Notes under the pieces: model-generated
What the model was told of the DNA's origin: nothing
Seen by the model: the letters and a program-made list of their open reading frames with translations, nothing else
Database searches by the model: none
From: Nesterenkonia sp.
Lineage (GTDB): Bacteria > Actinomycetota > Actinomycetes > Actinomycetales > Micrococcaceae
DNA length: 64,000 nt
Assembly (NCBI RefSeq): GCF_029265375.1
Contig: NZ_JAJUJJ010000004.1
Location: 80,182-144,181, forward strand
Direction: 5' to 3'
In this document: piece after piece, positions 44,912 through 52,859 of the stretch
Numbering within the stretch: position 1 is the stretch's first letter
Layout of the letters: each line of letters starts with the position of its first letter
Translations under genes and position numbers: made by a program

Positions 44912-45053
44912 CCGCGGGCGTCCCGGGTCTCGAACGACTCGGGCCGAGGACGCACCCACGGCCCCTGAGTGCCTGGTTCGGGTGGAGCCTCCGACCCGAG
45001 CCCTCATACCTGCTGCGCTTGCCCGCCCGGCAGCCACCAAGAAGGAAGCCACG

Positions 45054-46058
45054 ATGACACATGCCAACTCACCCCTCAGCATCGAAGGACGTCGACGCCT
45101 GATCGAACGCTGCCGCACCCGTCCGATCGCTCACGTCGCCGCCGAAATGGGCATCTCACGTGCCTGCGTGTCGAAATGGGTCGACCGCTGGCGACGCCAT
45201 GGCGATGCCGGACTGCAGGACCGTCCCTCGACGCCGCACCGGAGTCCGAACTCGACGCCCGCATGGGTCATCGAGCAGATCGAGACCTGGCGTCGCGAGC
45301 ACAAGTGGTCCGCACAGAGGATCACCGACGAACTCGTTGCCCTCGGGTTCGCGATCAACCGCCGGACCGTCACCCGCCACCTCACCCGACTCGGCCTCGG
45401 CAAGCGCAGGTTCATCGACCCAAGCGGCGAGAACAGCCGCAAGCCCGGCAAGATCACCGCTCGCTGGCCCGGGCACATGGTCCACCTCGACGTGAAGAAA
45501 GTCGGCCGGATCCCCGATGGTGGCGGGTGGCGCATCCACGGCCGCGACAGCGGCCAGGCGAAGGCCGCCAACCGGGCAAAGACGGCTGGAGCCAAACGCG
45601 GCTACGTCTACCTGCACTCGGCCGTCGATGGCTTCTCCCGACTCGCCTACACCGAACCCCTCGCCGACGAGAAGGGCACAACCGCGGCGGCGTTCCTCGC
45701 CCGAGCGAAGGTCTGGTTCGCAGCTCATGGGATCACCCACATCCACCGTGTCGTCACCGACAACGGTGCCTGCTATCGATCTGGCGATTTCGCCCGCATC
45801 GTCGGCAGCCAGTCTCGGCACCAGAAGACCAAGCCCTACACCCCGCGCCACAACGGGAAGGTAGAGCGGTATCAGCGCATCCTGGCCGAGGAAGTCATCT
45901 ACGCGCGCGAGTTCACCAGCGAGGAGGCCAGGTCAGCGGCGATCGCAGTCTGGAACATCCACTACAACTACCACCGCCCACATAGCGGAGCAGGAGGCAA
46001 TCCGCCAGCCTCACGGCTTCGGGTCAGTGTCACCAATGTCCAGCCCTCCTACATCTAG
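45054..46058 (+). CDS. IS481 family transposase
   Basis: 334-residue DDE transposase. The N-terminal helix-turn-helix domain reads HVAAEMGISRACVSKWVDRW. The catalytic triad is visible as Asp146 (VHLDVKK), Asp236 (VTDNGACY) and Glu271 (KVERYQR), with the terminal HYNYHRPHS motif of the rve_3 type. The start ATG has GAAGGAAG upstream; a longer frame from 44982 lacks a ribosome site. The reading frame runs past the right inverted repeat, and its TAG stop is supplied by the target duplication rather than by the element. Intact and potentially active. Confidence 0.95.
   Translation: MTHANSPLSIEGRRRLIERCRTRPIAHVAAEMGISRACVSKWVDRWRRHGDAGLQDRPSTPHRSPNSTPAWVIEQIETWRREHKWSAQRITDELVALGFAINRRTVTRHLTRLGLGKRRFIDPSGENSRKPGKITARWPGHMVHLDVKKVGRIPDGGGWRIHGRDSGQAKAANRAKTAGAKRGYVYLHSAVDGFSRLAYTEPLADEKGTTAAAFLARAKVWFAAHGITHIHRVVTDNGACYRSGDFARIVGSQSRHQKTKPYTPRHNGKVERYQRILAEEVIYAREFTSEEARSAAIAVWNIHYNYHRPHSGAGGNPPASRLRVSVTNVQPSYI
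46026..46053 (-). repeat. Right terminal inverted repeat of IS481 element
   Basis: Read inward from 46053 it begins TGTAGGAGGGCTGGACATTG and reaches GTGACACT. It lies inside the 3' end of the transposase gene. Confidence 0.8.
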
Positions 46059-46059
46059 C
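46054..46059 (+). repeat. Right copy of 6-bp target-site duplication
   Basis: TCTAGC. Contains the transposase stop (TAG at 46056-46058) and, on the other strand, the stop of the 46055-46570 gene. Confidence 0.85.
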
Positions 46060-46570
46060 GGCTTCCCAGCCGTGCCTGGGTCAAGTCCAATACATTCCTC
46101 AGCTGCGCAGCGGCAGACTCGTCGGAGCCGATGAGGGCAGTCCGCTCCGCTCCTGCGAATTCTCTGATCTCAGCGGCGCACTCGGGGTTGAGGGTCACCA
46201 AGTGGCTGGCGACGGCAGCCAGGGGATGTCCCAGCTGATGCGTCGCGGTGACCACCAGTACTATGGGCACGCTGGCTCGCTCCGCCTCGATGAGCACCTC
46301 CAGGGCATCGGCTGCGATGCTCTCTCCCTGGCCGCAGGACTCGGTGGTGACCACCAGCGCGTCCAGCCGGGCTGCGCCTCCAGCCACATCCTGCGGGGCT
46401 GCGACGACGAGGGATCCGAGCGCCAGCGGATTCGGGCCAAGTGCTGCTATGCGGGGGCGGATGCGGCTCCGCGCCGTGCGCAGCAGGCGCCGGGCACCCC
46501 GGCGTCCTCGGCGGACAGCGGGTTTGACCCGGGTACCGAGCCAGGTGGTTTCCAGCGGCTTATCCGGCAT
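46055..46570 (-). CDS. Hypothetical protein in surface-polymer locus
   Basis: 171 residues; I do not recognise a family. The N-terminal ~45 residues are strongly basic (RRGRRGARRLLRTARSRIRPR). The rest looks like a small alpha/beta domain (LDALVVTTESCGQGESIAADALEVL is one strand-helix unit, then VPIVLVVTATHQLGHPLAAVASHL), reminiscent of half of a GT-B Rossmann domain. The start is the ATG at 46570, with GAAGGA six bases upstream; it overlaps the stop of the asparagine-synthase-like gene. Its stop lies in the CTAG of the IS481 target site. Operon with the next two genes. Confidence 0.65.
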   Translation of the reverse strand: MPDKPLETTWLGTRVKPAVRRGRRGARRLLRTARSRIRPRIAALGPNPLALGSLVVAAPQDVAGGAARLDALVVTTESCGQGESIAADALEVLIEAERASVPIVLVVTATHQLGHPLAAVASHLVTLNPECAAEIREFAGAERTALIGSDESAAAQLRNVLDLTQARLGSR

Positions 46571-48269
46571 CGGCGATCCTTCGGGGGTCATCCTCAGTCA
46601 GCTGGGACCCGTAAACCTCCAGCCACTGGGCGAGCAGCGCCAGTCCGCGCAGCAGGTGCTGAGGCCGGGTAGTGCTCAGTGCGCGCTGCCAGACTGCCAG
46701 GCCGCCAGGAACTGCCGGATCTGCCTCGGCCAGCACGCTGCTCAACAGATGACGCACCTCGCTGCTGCGCACCCGGGCGGCAAGCCAGGCTGCTCCCTCC
46801 CGGCTGGCGATCCGCCGCCTTCGGTGGTGGGTTCCGATGAGGTCATCGGCAGTAGGCATCCCGTCCAACCGCGGATCCGCAGCTGCCAGCAGCTCTGGAT
46901 ACCAGGCGCCGTCGGCCTTGGCCTCGAGGGGAAGCTCCAACGCTGCCCGGACCACCGTGTCGCTGACCATCGGCATCGCTGTGGGCTGCGCTCGGCCCAG
47001 CACCCGCGCCGGTGCTAAGGAGATCCCCGGGACAGTGCGGATCAGGTAGGCCGTCAGGGTGTGCCCATTGGGGTGGTGAAGATAGCGCTCGGCAGGACCA
47101 GCCGCGCCAGTGCGGGCGGCGGCAGAGATCGCGTGGCCGACCTGCGGGGAAAGGACTTTCGGCGCAGCGGTCAGATACCGGCTGCGCGCTGCGATCCGTG
47201 CGCCGATGAGCTCCCGGTCACTGAGACTGCCGGCATCGTCAGGATCTGCGAATCCGCCGCCGAGGAACACTCCCCCGCCGATGCCGTCGAAGATGGCGCC
47301 GGGGTGCTGAGCGAGCTCGCGCGCTGCGGGAGTGAGCCAGACGTGGAAGGAAGCTTGGTAGTCCACAGCGTCGGCGTAGTCCAGGAAGTCCTGCCCGAAT
47401 CCCCCGTAGGAGCCGGTGATGAGGCGCTGACGCACGCCCAACGCCTGCGCGGTCCTGGCTCCCACCAGTTCCTCCATGGCGGAACCGGTGTCCGAGCTGG
47501 TGGTCCAGGCGGTCACCTGCTCGGGCTCGGCGGACTCCCGCAGCGCCAGGGCAGTCAGCATTCGGGAGTCCCGGCCTCCGGAGAGCATCGGATTCGCCGG
47601 TCCCTGCCGCAGGTGCGGGCGCATCAGCGCGGCCATAGCTTCCACGGCCGTCTCCGTTGCTTCGGAGGTTTGGGCCCCCGGCTTGGGCAGGTAGTCTTCC
47701 CAGGGCCAGTGCTGCTCTCCGCGGCGGATTTCTCCGGAGCCGGCCTGGATGTACTGCATCGGCATCAGCCGCTGAAGCTCCGTAAAAGTCGTGCGTCCCT
47801 GAAGCGGTGCGCCGAAGGCGAGTATCTCCGCCCAAGCCTGCCAGTCAGGAGTCAGATCTCCCCCGGTGGCGGCCAACCAGTGCAGCCGGGTGGCGAAGAA
47901 GACGGCGTGCTCTGTGATGTGGATGTAGAGCACTTGGGTTCCGGATACCCCGGCGTGCAGCACTGCCGGGGCGTGACCACCTTCGATGCGCAGTCCGCAG
48001 GCATCGGCCTCCTGGGCTGTCTGCGGCCAGGGCCTGCTCAAGGTGGAGGTTTCCACATGCCCGGCCGCGTTCCACGCCGCGGCCATCTGATGCGGTTGGC
48101 TGCTGCTGCGTCGGATACCGGTCCCGTAGAGAGCCGCCTGGTCGGTGTCCAGTTTGGTGGCGGGATGGACGCCTTCGGAGGCTGCCAGCGCTGTCATTTG
48201 CTGCAGACGCTGCCGCTGGTTCGGTCCGATCCTGCCCAGGGCTCCCCAGGCGGCTGTGGGTGCACTCAC
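46560..48269 (-). CDS. Asparagine-synthase-like amidotransferase
   Basis: 569 residues. The C-terminal ~350 residues carry the PP-loop synthetase motif NPMLSGGRDSRMLTAL (near residue 230) of asparagine synthase-type enzymes, which activate a carboxylate with ATP. The N-terminal region has a glutaminase-like strand layout (GTQVLYIHITEHAVFFAT), but the N-terminal nucleophile cysteine (Cys2) is absent (MSAPTAAW). Ammonia must therefore come from elsewhere, or another amine is used. In polysaccharide clusters such proteins amidate uronic acids or attach amino groups. Overlaps the glycosyltransferase gene by four bases. Confidence 0.78.
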   Translation of the reverse strand: MSAPTAAWGALGRIGPNQRQRLQQMTALAASEGVHPATKLDTDQAALYGTGIRRSSSQPHQMAAAWNAAGHVETSTLSRPWPQTAQEADACGLRIEGGHAPAVLHAGVSGTQVLYIHITEHAVFFATRLHWLAATGGDLTPDWQAWAEILAFGAPLQGRTTFTELQRLMPMQYIQAGSGEIRRGEQHWPWEDYLPKPGAQTSEATETAVEAMAALMRPHLRQGPANPMLSGGRDSRMLTALALRESAEPEQVTAWTTSSDTGSAMEELVGARTAQALGVRQRLITGSYGGFGQDFLDYADAVDYQASFHVWLTPAARELAQHPGAIFDGIGGGVFLGGGFADPDDAGSLSDRELIGARIAARSRYLTAAPKVLSPQVGHAISAAARTGAAGPAERYLHHPNGHTLTAYLIRTVPGISLAPARVLGRAQPTAMPMVSDTVVRAALELPLEAKADGAWYPELLAAADPRLDGMPTADDLIGTHHRRRRIASREGAAWLAARVRSSEVRHLLSSVLAEADPAVPGGLAVWQRALSTTRPQHLLRGLALLAQWLEVYGSQLTEDDPRRIADAG

Positions 48270-49471
48270 GGCAGACTCACTCCCAAGCTGGTGAGGCGCT
48301 GCAGGTGCCGCTGAGGTCCGTGCTCAGCGGCAAAGCTCTGTCCGCGGCGGGACTGCTCAAGGAAGTGCTCCGGGGACGCCCAGAGCTGGTGGACGAGTTC
48401 GGTGATACCGGCCGGCTGGCTGTAGATCGCTGCCTGGCCGTAGATCTCTTCCAGATAGGGCGGAAGGATTACCACGCAGCCGGCGGCGAGCGCTTCCATA
48501 GCTGCCCGGCCGAATGCTTCGCGCCACTGGGGGTGGTGCATATAGACCCAGAAGTCGATCCGTTCCAGGAAGTCTTCTGGGGCCTCTGCCCCGAAGGGTT
48601 GGACGTTCCAGCTCTCCGGTATGCGGCCCAGGATCTGTGCGGGCACCTCGGCGCCGCCGAGTATCTCCACTGCCAGTTCGTCGGTGTCCGGATAGGCGGC
48701 CAGGATGTCCTCGGCTGAGGCTGGCCATTTCTCCTTCTGCGGCCGGGAGTGCCGCCCGATCACCGGCACGTCAGCGACGAAGCCGGTCCGTGGGGTGATC
48801 TCGATCGGACGGCCGAAGATATTGACCCAGTCATCGGCGTTGGTGCGGATTCGGTCGGTCTGCTGGTGCAGGCTGTTGCGCACCACTGGGCTGATGGGGG
48901 CCCATACGGGCTGAAGACCGGTGAGGCGCCGGACCCGGCGATCGGCTGCTTCGACGTCGTAGTGCCGCACGCCGGCCGCGTCCAAGGCCGGGTGGTTGGC
49001 CACCACCACTGCGTTCTCCGCCTTCAGGCCAGGCAGCCCGGAGCCGGTGGTCTCGATGACTCGGGGGTGGCGGATGACCAGCAGCGTTGCGTGCAGCTGG
49101 GCGCGGGCGGAGACGACGTGCACAGCGGGTAGGTCCAGAACCTTCCGAATGTGCCGGCTGAAGCCCACTGCAGTGGAAGTCGCTGCGCTGTTGACGTGGA
49201 TAAGCGCAGTGCTTAATCCCGCAGCCGCCTGAGCCCGGACTTCCTCGGCGATGGAGGCCGTGGTTCCGCCGGGAAGTCTAAAGTCGGAGAGGATCGCGAC
49301 GTCCACTGATGTCACCGCCTCTCCCCCCAACTGCTGCAGCTGAGCAGAGAGGGTGCTGACCTCGCCGGCGAGCTCATTGATCTGGTCCCGCATCGAAGCC
49401 AGATCCGCACCGGTGACTCTGCGGCGCAGCGCCCCGGCGGTGCGGCGGAGACTTCTCTGTGGGCTCATCAC
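48266..49471 (-). CDS. GT-B glycosyltransferase
   Basis: About 401 residues. A short coiled coil near the N-terminus (MRDQINELAGEVSTLSAQLQ) precedes a GT-B fold. The C-terminal half has DVPVIGRHSRPQKEKWP, AVEILGGAE, WNVQPFGAEAPEDFLERIDFW and the sugar-nucleotide-binding EAFGRAAMEALAAGCVVILPP, as in GT4-type enzymes. The first codon is a GTG at 49471 or the next ATG at 49468. A TAGAGT -10 box at 49477-49482 leaves 5-8 nt, so it is probably leaderless. First gene of a three-gene operon, divergent from the ATP-grasp gene at 49555. Confidence 0.82.
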   Translation of the reverse strand: MMSPQRSLRRTAGALRRRVTGADLASMRDQINELAGEVSTLSAQLQQLGGEAVTSVDVAILSDFRLPGGTTASIAEEVRAQAAAGLSTALIHVNSAATSTAVGFSRHIRKVLDLPAVHVVSARAQLHATLLVIRHPRVIETTGSGLPGLKAENAVVVANHPALDAAGVRHYDVEAADRRVRRLTGLQPVWAPISPVVRNSLHQQTDRIRTNADDWVNIFGRPIEITPRTGFVADVPVIGRHSRPQKEKWPASAEDILAAYPDTDELAVEILGGAEVPAQILGRIPESWNVQPFGAEAPEDFLERIDFWVYMHHPQWREAFGRAAMEALAAGCVVILPPYLEEIYGQAAIYSQPAGITELVHQLWASPEHFLEQSRRGQSFAAEHGPQRHLQRLTSLGVSLP

Positions 49472-49476
49472 ACGCC

Positions 49477-49482
49477 ACTCTA
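49477..49482 (-). promoter_or_regulatory. -10 box of glycosyltransferase operon
   Basis: TAGAGT on the minus strand, 8 nt before the ATG at 49468. Confidence 0.45.
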
Positions 49483-49539
49483 GCGCTGCACCCGCCTACC
49501 GGCGCGCCAGCCGCGCCCGCCGCTGACTCGCCTGTGCCC

Positions 49540-49545
49540 TATTAA
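49540..49545 (+). promoter_or_regulatory. -10 box of ATP-grasp gene at 49555
   Basis: TATTAA, 9 nt before the ATG. It shares an 83-bp divergent promoter region with the glycosyltransferase operon. Confidence 0.45.
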
Positions 49546-49554
49546 GCTGGCTCC

Positions 49555-50682
49555 ATGCCCGAAACACCTGCGTCCTCTGATGCCGAACGGCCCATCGGCC
49601 GTTTCATCACCGAAAAGGTGCTGCCGGTCTGGGACGAGATGAATACCTTTGAGCGGCTCCGTGTGCACAGTCACGCCGTGCCTGCGGCGCTGACCCGCAG
49701 CAGAGTTCGCACTCACCGCTTTCCGGAGCACTGGGCCGCATATCTGTACAACGGCAAGATAGCCGGAGGCCAGTATGGACGGCTGACTTCGCTGGTGAGC
49801 TCCCAGGCAGCGGAGGCGTGCACCTCCAAGTGGCTGACCCGGCAGTATATGGAGGCTGCCGGGCTTCCGGTCCCGGAGTACCACAGTTTCAGCAGCGACC
49901 AGCGCGACGACGCCCTGGTCATCGTCCGGCAGCCGGGACAGGACTGGGTGCTTCGCCCCGATGCCGCACGGCACGGGCAGGGAGTCACTCTTCACCTCAC
50001 CGAAGAAGACTTTCCAGAGGCGTGGAAGCAGGCGACCGAGGCGCGACCGGCCGGTTCTGATCCGACTCATCAGATACTGCTGGAGCCGTTCCACGACGCA
50101 TTGCCGCTGCGGATCTTTGTGGTGGGCTCACGAGTTGCTGCCGCCGCAGTGCGTGTGCCGCTGTTTGTGGTCGGAGACGGGGTCTCCACTGTGGATCAGC
50201 TGCTGGAGGCCAGTTTCGCTCACCGGCAGCAGCACGTGCTGCTGCGGAGGACGCTGCCGGAGATCTCCGCTGAACTGCTGAGCCGCAGGGCACCGCGACT
50301 GAGCGACGTGCCGGCCGACGGAACACTGCACGTGCTCAGCGACGACGGCGGCTTGCACCGCGGCGGCCTCCCCTACGATGCCACGGACATCGTGTGCGAG
50401 GAGTTGAAGCAGCTGGCCGTCGGAGCCGCCGAGTCAGTCCCCGGGCTGGCCGCGGCCGCCGTCGACCTGCTGACTCCCGAGCTCTCCTCTGCCGAAGGTG
50501 CCGTGGTGCTCGACACTGATGCGTGGGCGAGCCTGCTGATGCATCGTTATCCCGCCTTCGGCAGCCCCCGCCCGGTCGCGCTCGCCCTGGCGGAACTGAT
50601 CCGCCTGCGGGCAGAGCACTGGGAGCGGGTTACTCTGCCTGCCGCGATGGCTCCGTCCGCAGGCAGCGGTGAGGACGACTGA
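49555..50682 (+). CDS. CphA-type ATP-grasp protein, partly degenerate
   Basis: 375 residues related to the ATP-grasp modules of the two large fusions: SKWLTRQYMEAAGLPVPEYH, then LRIFVVGSRVAAAAVRVP and LFVVGDGVSTVDQLLE. However, the phosphate-binding lysine strand reads WVLRPDA (Lys to Arg) and the terminal E-x-N metal site reads VLDTDAW. It keeps the HRYPAFGSPRP tail that parallels YPMYGTPRR and FPMYGPPRS in the paralogs. Activity is doubtful; it could be a regulatory or substrate-holding partner. It is upstream of the ABC exporter on the same strand. Confidence 0.72.
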   Translation: MPETPASSDAERPIGRFITEKVLPVWDEMNTFERLRVHSHAVPAALTRSRVRTHRFPEHWAAYLYNGKIAGGQYGRLTSLVSSQAAEACTSKWLTRQYMEAAGLPVPEYHSFSSDQRDDALVIVRQPGQDWVLRPDAARHGQGVTLHLTEEDFPEAWKQATEARPAGSDPTHQILLEPFHDALPLRIFVVGSRVAAAAVRVPLFVVGDGVSTVDQLLEASFAHRQQHVLLRRTLPEISAELLSRRAPRLSDVPADGTLHVLSDDGGLHRGGLPYDATDIVCEELKQLAVGAAESVPGLAAAAVDLLTPELSSAEGAVVLDTDAWASLLMHRYPAFGSPRPVALALAELIRLRAEHWERVTLPAAMAPSAGSGEDD

Positions 50683-50763
50683 CCACCCAACTGGGCATCA
50701 ACCAGCGCCCGCTGCCTCGGCCCGCCGGGGACCGGTGACACCCAGCTCCTGAGGGGGCGCTGA

Positions 50764-50769
50764 TAGACT
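50764..50769 (+). promoter_or_regulatory. Possible -10 box for the ABC exporter operon
   Basis: TAGACT in the gap between 50682 and 50831; no convincing -35. It would give a ~55-nt leader with a GC-rich hairpin. Confidence 0.3.
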
Positions 50770-50830
50770 GGGCCGCGCTTTGCCCGGCGGCCCGCCGCCG
50801 CGGCATATCTGCAAGGAGGAGAGGCACCCC

Positions 50831-51766
50831 ATGGCTGCACCAGCCACCGAGCGCACCGCGCCCAGCTTCACTGTCGGGGCGCAGCGGGTCGTCCAGATGG
50901 ACGGCAGCAAGCTGGCCCGGGTGGGCGCACGTCCCCCGCTGGGCCAGTACCTGCGCGATATGTGGTCCTTCCGCCACTTCCTCATCTACGATTCGCACTC
51001 CCGGACGTCCTCGCAGAACTCAATGGACAACCTGGGCCGGTTCTGGATGGTGATGAACCCGATCCTGCAGGCCCTGGTGTACCTGACCGTGTTCGGCTAC
51101 ATCCTGGAGACCCACCGCGGCATCACCAACTTCATCGGGTACCTGATCATCGGCGTGTTCACCTTCCGGTTCATCCAAGCCTCGGTGACCAGCGCGTCCA
51201 ATTCCATCGCCGGCAATCAGAACGTGGTCCAAGCGTTCAATTTCCCGCGCGCGGTGCTGCCGATCTCCTCCACCGTCCGGGAACTCTTCGCCACAGTGCC
51301 GACCTTCGTGGTGATGGCCATCCTGGTCTACTTCCTCGGCGATCTGCAGATCGGTGACATGGTACGTGAACCGATCACGCTGAGCTGGCACTGGCTGCTG
51401 TTCTTCCCTGCGATCTTCTTGGCCCTGCTGTTTATGGCGGGTCTTGGGCTGATCATGGCCCGGCTGGTCAACGCCTACAACGATGTCAAGAACCTGGTCT
51501 CCATCGGCACCCGCATCTGGTTCTATACCTCAGCGGTCATCTTCGGGGTGGATCGTTTCGCAGACCGCGGGCACGACTGGATCATGTGGCTGATGTACCA
51601 CAACCCCGCCTTCTGCGTGCTGGACATCATCCGCCACGCCTGGATCTACGATGGCTTCGCCGACCCCTACCGCTGGATCGTGCTGGCGGCGTGGGCCTTC
51701 GGCGGCCTGGCCGTCGGCTTCATCGTCTTCTGGCAGGGCGAAGAGACCTACGGACGGGAGCGGTGA
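50831..51766 (+). CDS. ABC-2 polysaccharide/teichoic acid export permease (Wzm/TagG-like)
   Basis: Membrane half of a cell-surface glycan exporter, 311 residues. Six predicted helices, with the ABC-2 features FRHFLIYDSHSR and NLGRFWMVMNPILQALVYL near the N-terminus and NQNVVQAFNFPRAVLP in the amphipathic loop between helices 2 and 3. The ATG at 50831 has AAGGAGG at good distance; the longer frame upstream is not needed. Paired with the ATPase 10 bp downstream. It most likely flips a lipid-linked polymer made by neighbouring genes. Confidence 0.92.
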   Translation: MAAPATERTAPSFTVGAQRVVQMDGSKLARVGARPPLGQYLRDMWSFRHFLIYDSHSRTSSQNSMDNLGRFWMVMNPILQALVYLTVFGYILETHRGITNFIGYLIIGVFTFRFIQASVTSASNSIAGNQNVVQAFNFPRAVLPISSTVRELFATVPTFVVMAILVYFLGDLQIGDMVREPITLSWHWLLFFPAIFLALLFMAGLGLIMARLVNAYNDVKNLVSIGTRIWFYTSAVIFGVDRFADRGHDWIMWLMYHNPAFCVLDIIRHAWIYDGFADPYRWIVLAAWAFGGLAVGFIVFWQGEETYGRER

Positions 51767-51776
51767 TCAGCCAGTC

Positions 51777-52835
51777 ATGAGCACCTCCACCTCCCACTAC
51801 ACTCCTCGGCGCGCCAACTGGCTTGCTGCCGGCGGGACCAAGACCGCAGATGGGCTCGACGTCGACCCGGAGATCCTCGACGACGGCTACGGATTCGACG
51901 AGATCGAAGAGATCGCCTGGGACGACCAGCCGCTGACCCAGAGCTCGCCGGTGGTGGAGACAGTGGACCCCGGCAGTGTGGCGGTCGCCGTCGACGGAGT
52001 CTCCAAGATCTACCGTGTGCGGTCCTCCACCGAGCACCTGAAGTCGCAGAAGCGTGTGGGCCGGCATGTCCAGCGCGTGCTGGGGTCCGGATGGGCGGAG
52101 ATCCCCGCGCTGGAAGAGGTCAGCTTTGTGGTCAACCGCGGCGAGACGGTCGGGGTGATCGGAACCAACGGCTCGGGCAAGTCAACTCTGATGAAGCTGC
52201 TCACCGGTAAGATCCGGCCCAGCTCCGGGGAGGTCTATGCCACCTCCACCCCGGTGATGCTGGGCGTCAACGCCGCTCTGGTGCGGCAGATCTCCGGTCG
52301 GGAGAACATCAAGCTGGGTTGCCTGGCGATGGGCCTGTCGCCGAAGGAGACTGAGGAACGCTTCGACATGATCGTGGAGATCTCCGGGCTGGCTGATGCC
52401 CTGGACATGCCGCTGAAGGCCTATTCCTCCGGAATGGCCTCGCGGCTGCAGTTCGCCATTGCCACGGCTGTCGACCCGGATATCCTGCTCATCGATGAGG
52501 CGCTGAACACCGGAGACGCGCAGTTCCGCGCGCGGACCAAGAAGCGCCTGGACGAGGTGCGGGCCCAAGCCGGCTGCGTCTTCCTGGTCTCCCACTCCCT
52601 GGGGACCATCAAACAGATGTGCACCCGGGTGATCTGGATTGAGCAGGGGCGGCTGCTGGCCGACGGCGACCCTGAGTGGGTCTGCGCCCAGTACCAGGAG
52701 TACACCGATCACAAGTCCAATGACCGGATGCGCTCGGCCCAGATCGTCTACGACCGCACGCTGCTGAAGCTCTCCCCGGTGCAGGTGGAGTTCACCCCGG
52801 GAACGCGGCCGACCAAGGTCAGCCGCGCCCGGTAG
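51777..52835 (+). CDS. ABC exporter ATPase (Wzt/TagH-like)
   Basis: 352 residues. Walker A GTNGSGKSTLM (near residue 130), the signature YSSGMASRLQFAIA, Walker B DILLIDEALNTGD and the switch histidine in FLVSHSLG are all present, typical of the TagH/Wzt group. An unusual ~60-residue acidic, Asp/Glu-rich extension precedes the ABC domain. There is no C-terminal carbohydrate-binding domain, only a ~30-residue basic tail. The start ATG at 51777 lies just after the permease stop. Powers export together with the permease. Confidence 0.93.
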   Translation: MSTSTSHYTPRRANWLAAGGTKTADGLDVDPEILDDGYGFDEIEEIAWDDQPLTQSSPVVETVDPGSVAVAVDGVSKIYRVRSSTEHLKSQKRVGRHVQRVLGSGWAEIPALEEVSFVVNRGETVGVIGTNGSGKSTLMKLLTGKIRPSSGEVYATSTPVMLGVNAALVRQISGRENIKLGCLAMGLSPKETEERFDMIVEISGLADALDMPLKAYSSGMASRLQFAIATAVDPDILLIDEALNTGDAQFRARTKKRLDEVRAQAGCVFLVSHSLGTIKQMCTRVIWIEQGRLLADGDPEWVCAQYQEYTDHKSNDRMRSAQIVYDRTLLKLSPVQVEFTPGTRPTKVSRAR

Positions 52836-52859
52836 TGCCCTCTGGCTGCGCCGGCAGGC

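Larger units (their letters stand above)
43257..46053 (+). mobile_element. IS481-family element with passenger merR and MFS genes
   Basis: 2797-bp element bounded by imperfect inverted repeats that start TGT at both ends (21 of 28 positions match) and a perfect 6-bp direct duplication TCTAGC. It carries, in order, a MerR-type regulator (minus), a divergent MFS transporter (plus) and an IS481 transposase (plus). Simple IS481 members are about 1-1.3 kb, so roughly 1.7 kb here is passenger DNA. Codon use in the passenger genes (more TTG, CGA, AAC/GCG mixtures) differs from flanking genes. The perfect duplication suggests recent insertion. Confidence 0.88.

Noticed and set aside
44969..45985. 338-residue frame overlapping the transposase in another phase
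   Set aside because: Arg/Pro/His-rich translation with no motif; the IS481 frame carries the DDE residues.
43257..46053. Composite transposon with two IS copies
   Set aside because: Only one transposase and one pair of inverted ends; passenger genes lie inside a single IS.
46560..48269. Lasso-peptide type asparagine-synthase-like cyclase
   Set aside because: No leader-peptide protease or precursor gene nearby; the neighbours are glycan genes.
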